The position numbers and the translations under genes are program-made. Below the pieces are notes generated by a model. It saw nothing but the letters and a program-made list of their open reading frames with translations. It did no database searches and had not been told where the DNA came from. 64,000 bases of DNA from Bremerella cremea. GTDB lineage: Bacteria > Planctomycetota > Planctomycetia > Pirellulales > Pirellulaceae. Shown here piece after piece: positions 1 through 8,375 of the stretch (position 1 is its first letter; every line of letters starts with the position of its first letter). Where the stretch lies: contig NZ_QPEX01000046.1 in assembly GCF_003335505.1 (NCBI RefSeq), forward strand, positions 62,001 through 126,000, read 5' to 3'.

Positions 1-1
1 C

Positions 2-232
2 TACGTAACCGGCCTTGAACCGGCGACCAATTATCCGAACCCGCGATCTTTTGAAGAGAAACAAGGTCGGGTCGTCCAACTTGCCCCAGGTACCAGTTAC
101 GACATCGACCTGGCACTGCGATTCCATCCCGATACGGCCAGCGTTGAAGCGGCTGAAAAAGCAATCGTGGCTCTGACGGAAGGAACCGAAGCCAAAGTTC
201 ACCGGATGCCGCAAGCAAGTTGGTGCAGCTAG
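2..232 (+). CDS. DUF4432-family protein, C-terminal fragment
   Basis: The first 77 codons of the window are the 3' end of a gene that starts upstream; reading frame 2 is open from base 2 to a TAG at 230-232. The visible peptide contains GLEPATNYPNPRSFEEKQGR and then VVQLAPGTSYDIDLAL, which matches my memory of the end of DUF4432 proteins, a galactose-mutarotase-like beta-sandwich family. The role of the family is not established; an aldose-epimerase-like or sugar-binding function is inferred from the fold. Without the N-terminal part no catalytic residue can be checked. It points towards the convergent methyltransferase gene at 324-1040. Confidence 0.6.
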   Translation, partial: YVTGLEPATNYPNPRSFEEKQGRVVQLAPGTSYDIDLALRFHPDTASVEAAEKAIVALTEGTEAKVHRMPQASWCS

Positions 233-323
233 TCGGTGCATATTAATCGCGACGCGCAAGACCCCGCAGGAAGATTTCGCTACGGGGCTGAGTGACCAAG
301 ACTCAGCGCGTCTCCTGCGCGAA

Positions 324-1040
324 TCACTTTACCGCACAGTACGCCCCAAAACAAGCATTCGCATGCAGTACGTCGATCTGCTGGAAGCCGACTTCTCGGC
401 AAAGATTGATTTGGTAGGCCAGGCTGCGGGGGGTGTCCTCCTTTTCGATGTAATCAAAAACGGCCTGGCGATAGTCATCGTCGCGCAGCTCTCGTAAATA
501 ATCGCCATAACGCTCCCACTGCACGGCGTGAACCGCCGGAATATCGTGTCCGATCAAATCACTCACCAGCAGCATTCCCCCCGGCTGCATGATGCGGTAG
601 ATCTTGGCGAATGCCTGCTTCCAATCGTCGTCATCACGTAAGTGATGCAGCACAGCGGCGGCCATTACGATATCGAAATGGGAATCTGGCAGCGTAACGT
701 CGCGAAAATCGCCACAATGCGTTTCGACATGCGTGGCACTACTTTCCCCCAGCCGCTCGGCTGCGCGCGTCAACATGGGCTGACTCAAATCGACTAGTGT
801 GCATGCTAAGTTCGGCTTTCGTTTCAGCAGTTGCAGCGTGTAGTTTCCAGCACCACAACCAATATCAAGCACCGTGGCTGCGTCAGGAAGATGTGTGGCC
901 GCGACCTGAGTAATTAAATCCAAGACGAGCGGCGCGTCTATGGTCGCGGACTGGCCCGTTTCTAGATTGGAAAAACGCTCGACATCGTTATCAAAGCGGG
1001 CACGAATTTCCTCGACCGTGGACTTACGGGTTTCACTCAC
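324..1040 (-). CDS. Class I SAM-dependent methyltransferase
   Basis: A 238-residue cytoplasmic protein with the Rossmann methyltransferase core. Motif I (VLDIGCGAG) lies at residues 57-65, an acidic strand-2 end (TLVDLS) follows about 20 residues later, and FDIVMAAAVLHHL near residues 120-135 is a typical motif IV/post-motif region of small-molecule methyltransferases. The start is GTG, supported by an AAGGTG ribosome-binding site six bases upstream. The substrate cannot be told from sequence; ubiquinone/menaquinone-type and other small-molecule methyltransferases share this architecture. It is divergent from glgC, and no operon partner is visible. Confidence 0.85.
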   Translation of the reverse strand: MSETRKSTVEEIRARFDNDVERFSNLETGQSATIDAPLVLDLITQVAATHLPDAATVLDIGCGAGNYTLQLLKRKPNLACTLVDLSQPMLTRAAERLGESSATHVETHCGDFRDVTLPDSHFDIVMAAAVLHHLRDDDDWKQAFAKIYRIMQPGGMLLVSDLIGHDIPAVHAVQWERYGDYLRELRDDDYRQAVFDYIEKEDTPRSLAYQINLCREVGFQQIDVLHANACFGAYCAVK

Positions 1041-1190
1041 AAATCACCTTTCATGCTAAGATGCAAAAGAACTTACCAGCAGAGACCGAAAAAGCTTGTC
1101 TCAGGTTCGCCGCGCGATGCAACCGTTATTGCCCGCATGAAGAGTTTCGCAAAAGGACAAAGCGAAAAGGTGCCAGCATCTTTTCTTCTT

Positions 1191-1217
1191 TTGACGATTG
1201 GGCCAAGCCGATAAAAT
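1191..1217 (+). promoter_or_regulatory. Possible sigma70-type promoter of glgC
   Basis: TTGACG at 1191-1196 matches a -35 box in five of six bases and TAAAAT at 1212-1217 matches a -10 box in five of six. The spacer is 15 bases, shorter than the preferred 17, so this is tentative. It lies about 80 bases before the glgC start and is the only good pair I see in the 255-base gap between the divergent methyltransferase and glgC genes. Confidence 0.35.
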
Positions 1218-1295
1218 ACAGCAGTCACATCGGAGGACGCCCCCAACGCTCCGCTCCTCTTCCCAACCCCAATCTTACCCTGAGGCACGCGACGG

Positions 1296-2555
1296 ATGGA
1301 GAACGTACTCACCGTGATTCTTGCTGGCGGCAAGGGATCACGCTTAGAACCCCTCACACGGGATCGGGCCAAACCAGCTGTTCCTTTTGGCGGCGTCTAT
1401 CGAATTATCGACTTCGCCTTGTCCAACTGTTTGAACAGTGGATTTCGGCAGGTTCAACTATTAACGCAGTATAAAGCTCAAAGCTTAGACCGACACATCA
1501 ACGTCGGTTGGCAGCGGTACTTCTGCCGCGAACTGAATGAATTCATCGATGTCGTTCCGCCCCAACAACGCATCGACGAGCAGTGGTACCAAGGAACGGC
1601 CGACGCGGTCTATCAAAACATTTACGCGATCGAGAAACACCGTCCCAAGTACGTTGTCATTCTGGCTGGCGACCACATCTATAAGATGAACTACGCCAGT
1701 ATGCTCGACTTCCACATCGATAATGGGGCCGACCTAACCATCGGTGCCCTCAAAACGACGATCGAGGAAGCCAAAGCATTCGGCGTGATGCAGATCGACC
1801 GTCAGCAACAAGTCCTGGGCTTCGAAGAAAAGTCCGCGACACCGAAGACCATCCCTGGCGACGACGAACATTGCTTGGCTTCGATGGGCATCTATGTCTT
1901 CAACGCCTCGTTCCTGTTCGAGCAGCTTTGCCAAGACGCGACCAACCGCAAGAGTGCGCACGACTTTGGGCGTAACATCATTCCGTCGATTATCGACACG
2001 CATCGCGTTTACGCATTCCCATTCCGGGACGAAAACCGGAAGCAGGACGCCTACTGGCGAGACGTCGGCACCTTGGATGCCTACTACGAAGCGAATATGG
2101 ACCTGGTCTCGGTCGATCCGATGCTGAACATCTACGACGAGGCTTGGCCGCTACGGACTTATCAGCCCAACGTGCCACCACCGAAGTTCGTATTCGGCGG
2201 CGAGAGCGATCCTCATCGTCGTGGGCACGCAATAGACAGTATTGTTTGCGGTGGTTCGATTATCTCTGGGGGAGAAGTCGAGCACAGCATCATCGGCCCA
2301 CGTGCTCGTATCAACAGCTTCTCGTCGGTTCACGATTCGATTTTGTTCGAAGGAGTGACCGTCGGCCGCCATGCTCAGATCCGTCGGGCGATTATCGACA
2401 AAGGGGTCAATATTCCCGCCGATACGCAGATTGGCTACGACCTAGAGCATGACCGCAGCCGAGGCTTCACGATCACCGAATCGGGCTTGGTAGTCATCGC
2501 CAAGGAAGATTTGATCGAGCCGATGCGAAGCACTGGCACACCACGCGTGGCCTAG
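1296..2555 (+). CDS. glgC: Glucose-1-phosphate adenylyltransferase
   Basis: Makes ADP-glucose from ATP and glucose-1-phosphate, the committed step of bacterial glycogen synthesis, in the cytoplasm. The 419-residue length is normal for GlgC. The N-terminal nucleotidyltransferase signature AGGKGSRLEPLT is at residues 10-21, followed by KPAVPFGG and RIIDFALSNCLNSG. GTADAVYQN and LAGDHIYKMNY are the sugar-nucleotide and metal-site segments. The C-terminal roughly 130 residues form the left-handed beta-helix typical of the family (CGGSIISGGEVEHSIIGPRA and following). The ATG follows a GAGG ten bases upstream. No other glycogen gene is adjacent, so it is probably a single transcription unit. Confidence 0.96.
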   Translation: MENVLTVILAGGKGSRLEPLTRDRAKPAVPFGGVYRIIDFALSNCLNSGFRQVQLLTQYKAQSLDRHINVGWQRYFCRELNEFIDVVPPQQRIDEQWYQGTADAVYQNIYAIEKHRPKYVVILAGDHIYKMNYASMLDFHIDNGADLTIGALKTTIEEAKAFGVMQIDRQQQVLGFEEKSATPKTIPGDDEHCLASMGIYVFNASFLFEQLCQDATNRKSAHDFGRNIIPSIIDTHRVYAFPFRDENRKQDAYWRDVGTLDAYYEANMDLVSVDPMLNIYDEAWPLRTYQPNVPPPKFVFGGESDPHRRGHAIDSIVCGGSIISGGEVEHSIIGPRARINSFSSVHDSILFEGVTVGRHAQIRRAIIDKGVNIPADTQIGYDLEHDRSRGFTITESGLVVIAKEDLIEPMRSTGTPRVA

Positions 2556-2675
2556 TTGACGATAACCACGAACAGGAAGTTCACCAGAGAAAACGAATTG
2601 CCATGGTTCGAATTCCGCGAAACTCTTAAACTGTTTCGCAACGAGAATCACCATCGTCATCTCATGTGAACTTCC

Positions 2676-4094
2676 ATGATTCGTGCCAAGAGTCGCCAAA
2701 AAACCGAATTCGGAGACTTCCAAACTCCCTCCGAACTTGCCGACGCCGTCTGCCAACGCCTGCAGACAGACGGCGTCCGGCCCGCTTCGGTCTTGGAACC
2801 TACCTGCGGTCAGGGCTTTTTTCTAGAAGCGGCCGCACGCAGCTTTCCTCTCGCGCAGCAGTTGGTTGGTCGCGAATGGAATGCCGATTATGTCGCCTCG
2901 GCCAGTTTGCGACTCGATCATGTCCGCGATCGGCTCGACTTAGCGCAAGCCGATTTCTTCCAGGAAGATTGGGCACAAACCATCGCTTCGCTTCCCGGTA
3001 AAGTGCTGGTTCTGGGGAACCCGCCGTGGGTTACCAATTCGCAATTGGGTTCGCTGGGCAGTGCCAACTTGCCTGCCAAGAGCAACTTTCAAAACGATCG
3101 AGGCATCGCTGCGAAAACCGGGAAAGCGAACTTTGATATTTCGCAGTGGATGATAACCCATCTGCTTGAAGCTCTCTCGGTACGTGGCGGCACGCTGGCC
3201 ATGCTCTGTAAAACGGCGGTTGCTCGTAAAGTCCTACTGCACGCTTGGCAGTCGTCGCTCCCGCTGGGTAAGTGCAGCCTTCGTGAGATAAACGCTCGCC
3301 GCCATTTTGGTGCTGCGGTTGATGCCTGCTTGTTGACGTGCGAGGTCGTTCCTGGCTCATTTTCGCAATCGTGCCAGGTCTTCCCAAGCTTAGAGGCCAG
3401 CCAACCGACGACCACGCTTGGGCAATACCAAGGCAACCTTTTGGCTAGTTGTGCCGAGTTTCAACGCCACCAACACTTGCTCGCAGCCGAACCAAGCCGG
3501 CGTTGGCGAAGCGGTATCAAACACGATTGCCGCGACGTGATGCAGTTTCGCCCAGAGGGCAGGGGGCTCGTCAACGGACTGGGGGAAACGGTCGAACTGG
3601 AACCGGATTACCTGTTTCCTCTTGTCCCCGCTGGGGCGGTCTTTCGAGGTGAAACGAAACAGCCGCAGCAGATGGTCTTGGTTCCACAAACCCATACTGG
3701 CGAAGACACGGCCAAGATTGAATCGAGTGCTCCTCGCACGTGGGCCTATTTGCAGCGACATGCGTCACGCCTGGCAGCCCGTAAGAGTTCGATCTATCGC
3801 GGGCGGCCACCTTTTTCGATCTTTGGTATCGGCGAATATTCATTCGCCAAATGGAAGGTGGCCATCTCGGCTTTGCATAAGAAGTTGGTGTTTCGGGTAC
3901 TCGGCCCGCAAGAGGGTCGTCCGGTGATGCTAGACGACACGACCTACTTCCTTTCCTTTCGCACCCGCAAAGAAGCCCAAGCAACCGCCAATCGCCTGAA
4001 CAGCGACGAAGTCCGCTCGTTTTACGAAGCCTGGATTTTCTGGGATGCCAAACGCCCAATCACCAGCGAGATCTTACAGCGTCTCGCTTACTAG
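2676..4094 (+). CDS. Orphan DNA methyltransferase-like protein (N6-adenine type)
   Basis: A 472-residue SAM-dependent methyltransferase of the gamma-class N6-adenine type. FGDFQTP at residues 12-18 resembles the entry motif of Eco57I/HsdM-like enzymes. LEPTCGQGFFL near residues 40-50 is the SAM-binding motif. NPPW at 115-118 is the catalytic motif IV for exocyclic amino groups. The C-terminal half would be the target-recognition region. No restriction endonuclease, specificity subunit or BREX/DISARM gene lies beside it: the neighbours are glgC and a site-2 protease. It is therefore an orphan or solitary methyltransferase, and its substrate (DNA, or possibly RNA or protein) is inferred. The 3' end is convergent with the protease gene, 16 bases away. 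Confidence 0.75.
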   Translation: MIRAKSRQKTEFGDFQTPSELADAVCQRLQTDGVRPASVLEPTCGQGFFLEAAARSFPLAQQLVGREWNADYVASASLRLDHVRDRLDLAQADFFQEDWAQTIASLPGKVLVLGNPPWVTNSQLGSLGSANLPAKSNFQNDRGIAAKTGKANFDISQWMITHLLEALSVRGGTLAMLCKTAVARKVLLHAWQSSLPLGKCSLREINARRHFGAAVDACLLTCEVVPGSFSQSCQVFPSLEASQPTTTLGQYQGNLLASCAEFQRHQHLLAAEPSRRWRSGIKHDCRDVMQFRPEGRGLVNGLGETVELEPDYLFPLVPAGAVFRGETKQPQQMVLVPQTHTGEDTAKIESSAPRTWAYLQRHASRLAARKSSIYRGRPPFSIFGIGEYSFAKWKVAISALHKKLVFRVLGPQEGRPVMLDDTTYFLSFRTRKEAQATANRLNSDEVRSFYEAWIFWDAKRPITSEILQRLAY

Positions 4095-4110
4095 TTGGCT
4101 GCCCAGTTGG

Positions 4111-5196
4111 TTAAGTCATCTGAATGGCCATGGGGGGGAAGCAGAGAATCGGGATACTCAACGAAAGAATGCCCAGCCCATAGCGAAACCATCCGATAGG
4201 CACACTATCATCGCTGGTCGGTGGATGCTCTGGCCGCATCAGGAAGATGAGGATAAGCATCACGCTCCAGTTGTATGCCTCTGCCCAGAAGATAAAGATG
4301 ATCGCGACCACCAAAAACGCCCGCGCGATCCAGTGGGCCTTCTTCCCGAAAAGAGTATAAGTCACATGGCCACCATCTAATTGGCTGACAGGAATCATGT
4401 TCAATCCGGTCACCAGAAGCCCCACCCAGCCGGCCATAAAGAAGGGATTGAGCTGGCTTTGATTGATGTACATTCCTCGCTCGTACCCAGGGACTTGCAT
4501 CCACTGCATCATCCATTTCATCGCAATTGGTAAGTCGAGCTTGAACACACCGGTTCCTGGCGTGGTTAAATCCATTTGCTGAATGCCGTACCAAAGCACC
4601 GGCACTGCCACGACCAGCCCTGCCAAAGGCCCTGCTAAACCGATATCAAACAGTTGCTTCCGATTGGCGCGGAGACCATCCATGCCGATCACCGCCCCGA
4701 AGGTTCCGATCGGCGAAATGGGGACAGGAATAAAATAAGGCAAGCTGGCCGGCACCCGATAACGTACCGCCATGATGAAGTGCCCCATTTCGTGTGCGAA
4801 CAAAATCCCCAGCATGGCTGCCATGTAGAGAAAACCGGTTCGCCAATCAGAGGCATAGTGAAGCAAGTCGCGCCGCAATTCAATTTCTGGGGAAGACAAC
4901 AAGGGATCGTACACCCGCGGCGCACTACCACTTCCCCAAATCAAGACATCGGTGGGGCTCCAGTGCGTCATTCCCACCCAGAATGTCGACAAACAAGTTG
5001 CCAAGAATAGAAAAATCGGCAACCAAATGCGACGCTTCGGAGGGGGGGGCATCACCCTGCGCACATGGACATAACGTTCGACCTGAGGAGACAAGTCGAC
5101 CGAATCTTCGTCTTGCGGATATCGTCGATCACTGCGCACCAAGTCGCCAGGGGAAGAATTGTGCTCGTCGGTGCGCGATTCCATGGGCTCGTTCAT
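4111..5196 (-). CDS. Site-2 protease family (M50) membrane metalloprotease
   Basis: An integral-membrane zinc metalloprotease; the family cleaves transmembrane anchors such as anti-sigma factors. The HExxH zinc motif is HEMGH at residues 135-139 inside a hydrophobic segment. The third metal-ligand motif appears later as SQLDGGH. Several hydrophobic segments follow the group I-like order. The N-terminal roughly 70 residues are hydrophilic and acidic, presumably cytoplasmic, with a run of prolines (MPPPPKR) encoded by an 8-G tract at 5042-5049. I chose the ATG at 5196; a TTG 19 codons upstream at 5253 is possible but gives an unlikely N-terminus. There is no adjacent sigma/anti-sigma pair, so the substrate is unknown. 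Confidence 0.88.
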   Translation of the reverse strand: MNEPMESRTDEHNSSPGDLVRSDRRYPQDEDSVDLSPQVERYVHVRRVMPPPPKRRIWLPIFLFLATCLSTFWVGMTHWSPTDVLIWGSGSAPRVYDPLLSSPEIELRRDLLHYASDWRTGFLYMAAMLGILFAHEMGHFIMAVRYRVPASLPYFIPVPISPIGTFGAVIGMDGLRANRKQLFDIGLAGPLAGLVVAVPVLWYGIQQMDLTTPGTGVFKLDLPIAMKWMMQWMQVPGYERGMYINQSQLNPFFMAGWVGLLVTGLNMIPVSQLDGGHVTYTLFGKKAHWIARAFLVVAIIFIFWAEAYNWSVMLILIFLMRPEHPPTSDDSVPIGWFRYGLGILSLSIPILCFPPMAIQMT

Positions 5197-5373
5197 ATCG
5201 GCAAGGTACCAGATTTCCACTAGGCTGCGGAGACCAGAGGACCGCTCTGCCAAGGCGTTTCTGTCCTGCTGTAAGGCTACCGCTAACGAGCAACACGGTC
5301 CAGACTTATCCCTCTAACCACCACATACCGTAAATCGCACGTGTCTTAGCAATAGGGACAAACGGCGTCGCAA

Positions 5374-7008
5374 CTATAACAGCTCTATACTTTTCACGGC
5401 ATTCCCCCCACCGTTAGAAGCCGCCAACGAACACCGCAGGGCCGCCTGAAAGATTTCCTTGGCCGGAAGACTCTTCGGCGGAACGCAGGTACTTGCGACG
5501 CCACAGCTTAAAGCCACATCGGCACCTTGCTGCGCGGAACGACGTTGCGCCCAGACGCCCAGCGTATCTAAGGCTTGTCTGGCAATCGAAACCGTTTGAT
5601 GTCGGTCGTGGTACTCCATAAGCACGGCAATCCTTTTGTCGCCACACGGAATGACCCGCCCAATTCCATCGCTCAAACGATCAATTAGCACGGCAATGAC
5701 ATGCCGCAGAGCCTCCACCTCGTCGATTCCCGCCATCATGACGAAATCCTCGAAGTCGTTGATGCCGAACAAGGCCAGCGAAAAATCGCGCCGCTGATCG
5801 CGGCAACGCTGCATGCTGGCTGAAATCTCGACAAGTAGTTCCGCTGTTGGTTCATCCGACTGGCTGGCGGAATCGCTAAGAACAGGTGCCGCTTTCACCT
5901 CCTCTTTCAGCGGAGTCATTCCGTTTTGAACCAACTGCTGCATCGAGTCGACCAGGCTCTTTCCTTCGGTCGATTCCACAATACGCTGGCTAACTTGACT
6001 TGCTTTCGCCAAAGGAGCCGCTGCACTCTCGGCAACCTGAGACAACTGAACGTACGCCTGGGAAACGACGTCATCGTAGTTCACCCCCTCAGGCAACGAG
6101 ACCGAAAGCACACTTGCCAACTGATAGAGCTTCTCCTGAATGTCGATCACTAAATTCTCGACGACGTCTGCGCCATACTGCGTGGCTTGAGCTAACTGCT
6201 CTAGAAATTTCGGCATCAATTCAAGTCGATGATGGACTAAAACCTCGGCCAGGTTGTGCGCCAAACGCAGCGTCATGGCCTGCCCAGCAAGTCTCTCGAA
6301 GGAAACGCCAGAAGAAGGATGACCTTCCCGTATCACTTGAATGAGCGCATCGGGCAAATGCCAACTCTGCAGCAGCCGACACCCCAGAATGCCGTGATCG
6401 AATCCGAGCGTCGCCCACTCCATCTCAGCGAGATCAGCTTCTTCTTGAAGCACTTTGGCAGCAAAATTGGCATAAGCGTCCCCCAAGTCCTGCAGTAGAA
6501 CCAACGCTCCGAGTTCGGAGAGAAGCCCAGCAATAAATACCTCGTCCCCATACTTTTCGCCCAACAGCAAAGCGATCTCACGCGCAGCAACCCCTTTTGT
6601 GAGCGAAAATTGCCAGTATTGAGCTAAGACCTCGGCCTCGATTCCTTGCAACATTTCTCTGGGTAAACTGAAGCCCAGCACGAGCATTTTCAGCGGCTTA
6701 ATCCCCAAAAGAGCCAATGCTTGATTCAGATCGGAAATCTCACCAGCCAGTCCAAATAGAGGGCTGTTGACCACTTTCAGAACTTTGACGGTCATTGCTG
6801 GGTCACGCTGAATGCACTCTTTTATCTGGGCAACATTCGCATGTTCGTTGGAAGTTAGCTGAAGAACCTCCATCGCTACCGTCGGCAAGGAATATAATTG
6901 TTGCGCACGGGAAATCATCTGCACGATTGGACTATTGCCCTCGGTATCTGCCGATTCTTTCCCAAGTGTCTTCTGGGCACGGCCCTTTGCGGTCGTTTCT
7001 ACTGCCAC
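5374..7008 (-). CDS. HDOD-domain signalling protein with degenerate GGDEF-like C-terminus
   Basis: HDOD domains are catalytically inactive HD relatives that act in bacterial signalling and cell-cycle or motility control. LYSLPTVAMEVLQL begins the HDOD domain around residue 38 and the domain runs to about residue 240 (RDPAMTVKVLKVVNSPLFG and HLPDALIQVIREGH are recognisable). The last roughly 140 residues resemble a diguanylate-cyclase fold (FSLALFGINDFEDF, then VIPCGDKRIAVLM) but lack a GGDEF sequence, so no cyclase activity is expected. The GTG at 7008 was chosen because AAAAGG lies eight bases upstream; an in-frame GTG at 7077 would add 23 residues. It is divergent from the DUF1559 gene. Confidence 0.8.
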   Translation of the reverse strand: MAVETTAKGRAQKTLGKESADTEGNSPIVQMISRAQQLYSLPTVAMEVLQLTSNEHANVAQIKECIQRDPAMTVKVLKVVNSPLFGLAGEISDLNQALALLGIKPLKMLVLGFSLPREMLQGIEAEVLAQYWQFSLTKGVAAREIALLLGEKYGDEVFIAGLLSELGALVLLQDLGDAYANFAAKVLQEEADLAEMEWATLGFDHGILGCRLLQSWHLPDALIQVIREGHPSSGVSFERLAGQAMTLRLAHNLAEVLVHHRLELMPKFLEQLAQATQYGADVVENLVIDIQEKLYQLASVLSVSLPEGVNYDDVVSQAYVQLSQVAESAAAPLAKASQVSQRIVESTEGKSLVDSMQQLVQNGMTPLKEEVKAAPVLSDSASQSDEPTAELLVEISASMQRCRDQRRDFSLALFGINDFEDFVMMAGIDEVEALRHVIAVLIDRLSDGIGRVIPCGDKRIAVLMEYHDRHQTVSIARQALDTLGVWAQRRSAQQGADVALSCGVASTCVPPKSLPAKEIFQAALRCSLAASNGGGNAVKSIELL

Positions 7009-7199
7009 GTAGATCGCCTTTTCAAGCAAGAAATGCAAAACTATTGAGTGCCCACTTCGTCTTGAAATATAGAACACGCCACCAGTACATGGCTGGAATA
7101 TTCCGCTATAAACGAGTGGGTAAAAACAACTAAACGCGGAACAATCGATTTGCCAAAACCCTACTATCAGGGTAGCCTTACTAGTCGCGATTGCCCTAC

Positions 7200-8201
7200 A
7201 TGATCGCTAACAGTGCTAAAACGCCCCCATTACCTATGCCGCTTTCGCCCCGCAACCCGATCTCTCGTCGCCCACCAGGTTTTACCCTGGTCGAGCTACT
7301 CGTGGTGATTGCCATCATTGGGATTCTGATCGGTTTGCTTCTCCCGGCGGTTCAACAGGCACGGGAAGCAGCCCGTCGCATCCAATGCGTGAACCAGCTC
7401 AAACAGATCGGCCTGGCGTGGCATAACCATACCGATACCTACAACGCCTTCCCTACGGCTGGGTACGTCGACCGCACGTTCGTTAGCTACGAAAACGGAC
7501 AGCCAGGAGCCCTCAATAAGCAAGCCGCCGGCTGGGCTTTTCAGCTTCTTCCTTTTCTAGAGGCTGGCAACATCCACCAAGGCCAACCAGGCAGCACCGA
7601 TCTCGATTCCGCTAAACTGGCGATGAGTACGCCCATCGAAGGTTACTATTGCCCCAGCCGTCGCTCGGCAGAAGCCAATCCGGCCAATGCAACTCCGTGG
7701 TGCTTAGGGCCAGATCGCAAACCCTTTAGCGGTATCGAGAAGTTCGCCCGCGCCCAAACCGACTACGCCGGCACCAACCAAGAGGGGACTGGTGTCTTGG
7801 CCCGTAATTGGAGCGGAAGCTGCACCAGTGGGTCACCAATGCGTTGCCTCAACCGCTTTGCCAGCGTGACCGATGGCACCAGCAATACCCTGATGGTCGG
7901 CGAAAAACGCATGAATCGCTCGATGCTTGGCCAAACCCAAGCTGGCGACAACTACGGCTACACCGCCGGCTGGGACAACACGACCGGTGCCACCCAGGAA
8001 ACAATCCGTCAAACCACCCTCAATCCGCTGCCTGACACGATGACCGGTGACGGAGAAAACCGCTTCGGCTCGTCTCACTCGAGTGGTTTCAACGGTCTGA
8101 TGGTCGATGGCAGCGTGCGATTGCTTCCCTACACAATCGACCTGAACGTCTTTCGGCGTCTGGGGAATAAGTCGGATGGAGAAGTGTTACAGATGAATTA
8201 G
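7200..8201 (+). CDS. DUF1559 prepilin-like secreted protein
   Basis: A hallmark planctomycete family: type IV pilin/type II secretion pseudopilin N-terminus joined to a DUF1559 domain. A prepilin peptidase site follows a basic, proline-rich leader: G27 | FTLVELLVVIAIIGILI, with the conserved Glu at +5. The helix continues to LLPAVQQAREAARR. The C-terminus carries the family tail motif H-X9-DG (HSSGFNGLMVDG). Function is unproven; surface fibre or pseudopilin roles are inferred. The ATG at 7200 is preferred over an in-frame TTG at 7191. No secretion ATPase or other pilin gene is nearby; such genes occur scattered in planctomycete genomes. Confidence 0.93.
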   Translation: MIANSAKTPPLPMPLSPRNPISRRPPGFTLVELLVVIAIIGILIGLLLPAVQQAREAARRIQCVNQLKQIGLAWHNHTDTYNAFPTAGYVDRTFVSYENGQPGALNKQAAGWAFQLLPFLEAGNIHQGQPGSTDLDSAKLAMSTPIEGYYCPSRRSAEANPANATPWCLGPDRKPFSGIEKFARAQTDYAGTNQEGTGVLARNWSGSCTSGSPMRCLNRFASVTDGTSNTLMVGEKRMNRSMLGQTQAGDNYGYTAGWDNTTGATQETIRQTTLNPLPDTMTGDGENRFGSSHSSGFNGLMVDGSVRLLPYTIDLNVFRRLGNKSDGEVLQMN

Positions 8202-8375
8202 GCTGTTTTCGGCTTCCAACCTATAATTTCTACAAGTCGCGATAGACGAAAGTTGTAACCATAATTCGCTTTTGATCATGCCTGCCCTACTGCTCTCCAT
8301 TTCCGATGCAGCAGAAGGGCTCATCGAGAAACCTGAGATCGCCAAGTATCTCGATAAGCACGCGAAGCCTAATCG

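Noticed and set aside
232..324. Hairpins GCTGAGT-ACTCAGC and GCGCG...CGCGC between the first two genes
   Set aside because: Short stems without T tracts; they could aid bidirectional termination but cannot be supported as a terminator.
1061..1474. Open frame of 137 codons overlapping the glgC start
   Set aside because: Its sequence is low-quality (rich in Arg, Ser and Thr) and most of it is a shifted reading of glgC or the intergenic region.
2604..2622. GGTTCGAATTCC-like stretch resembling a tRNA T-loop
   Set aside because: No acceptor stem, anticodon arm or CCA end can be paired around it; it lies between glgC and the methyltransferase gene.
7009..7077. N-terminal extension of the HDOD protein resembling the CsrA start (SRRSGHSIV)
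   Set aside because: The extension has no ribosome-binding site, the inner GTG at 7008 has one, and the similarity to CsrA covers only about 14 residues with no continuation.
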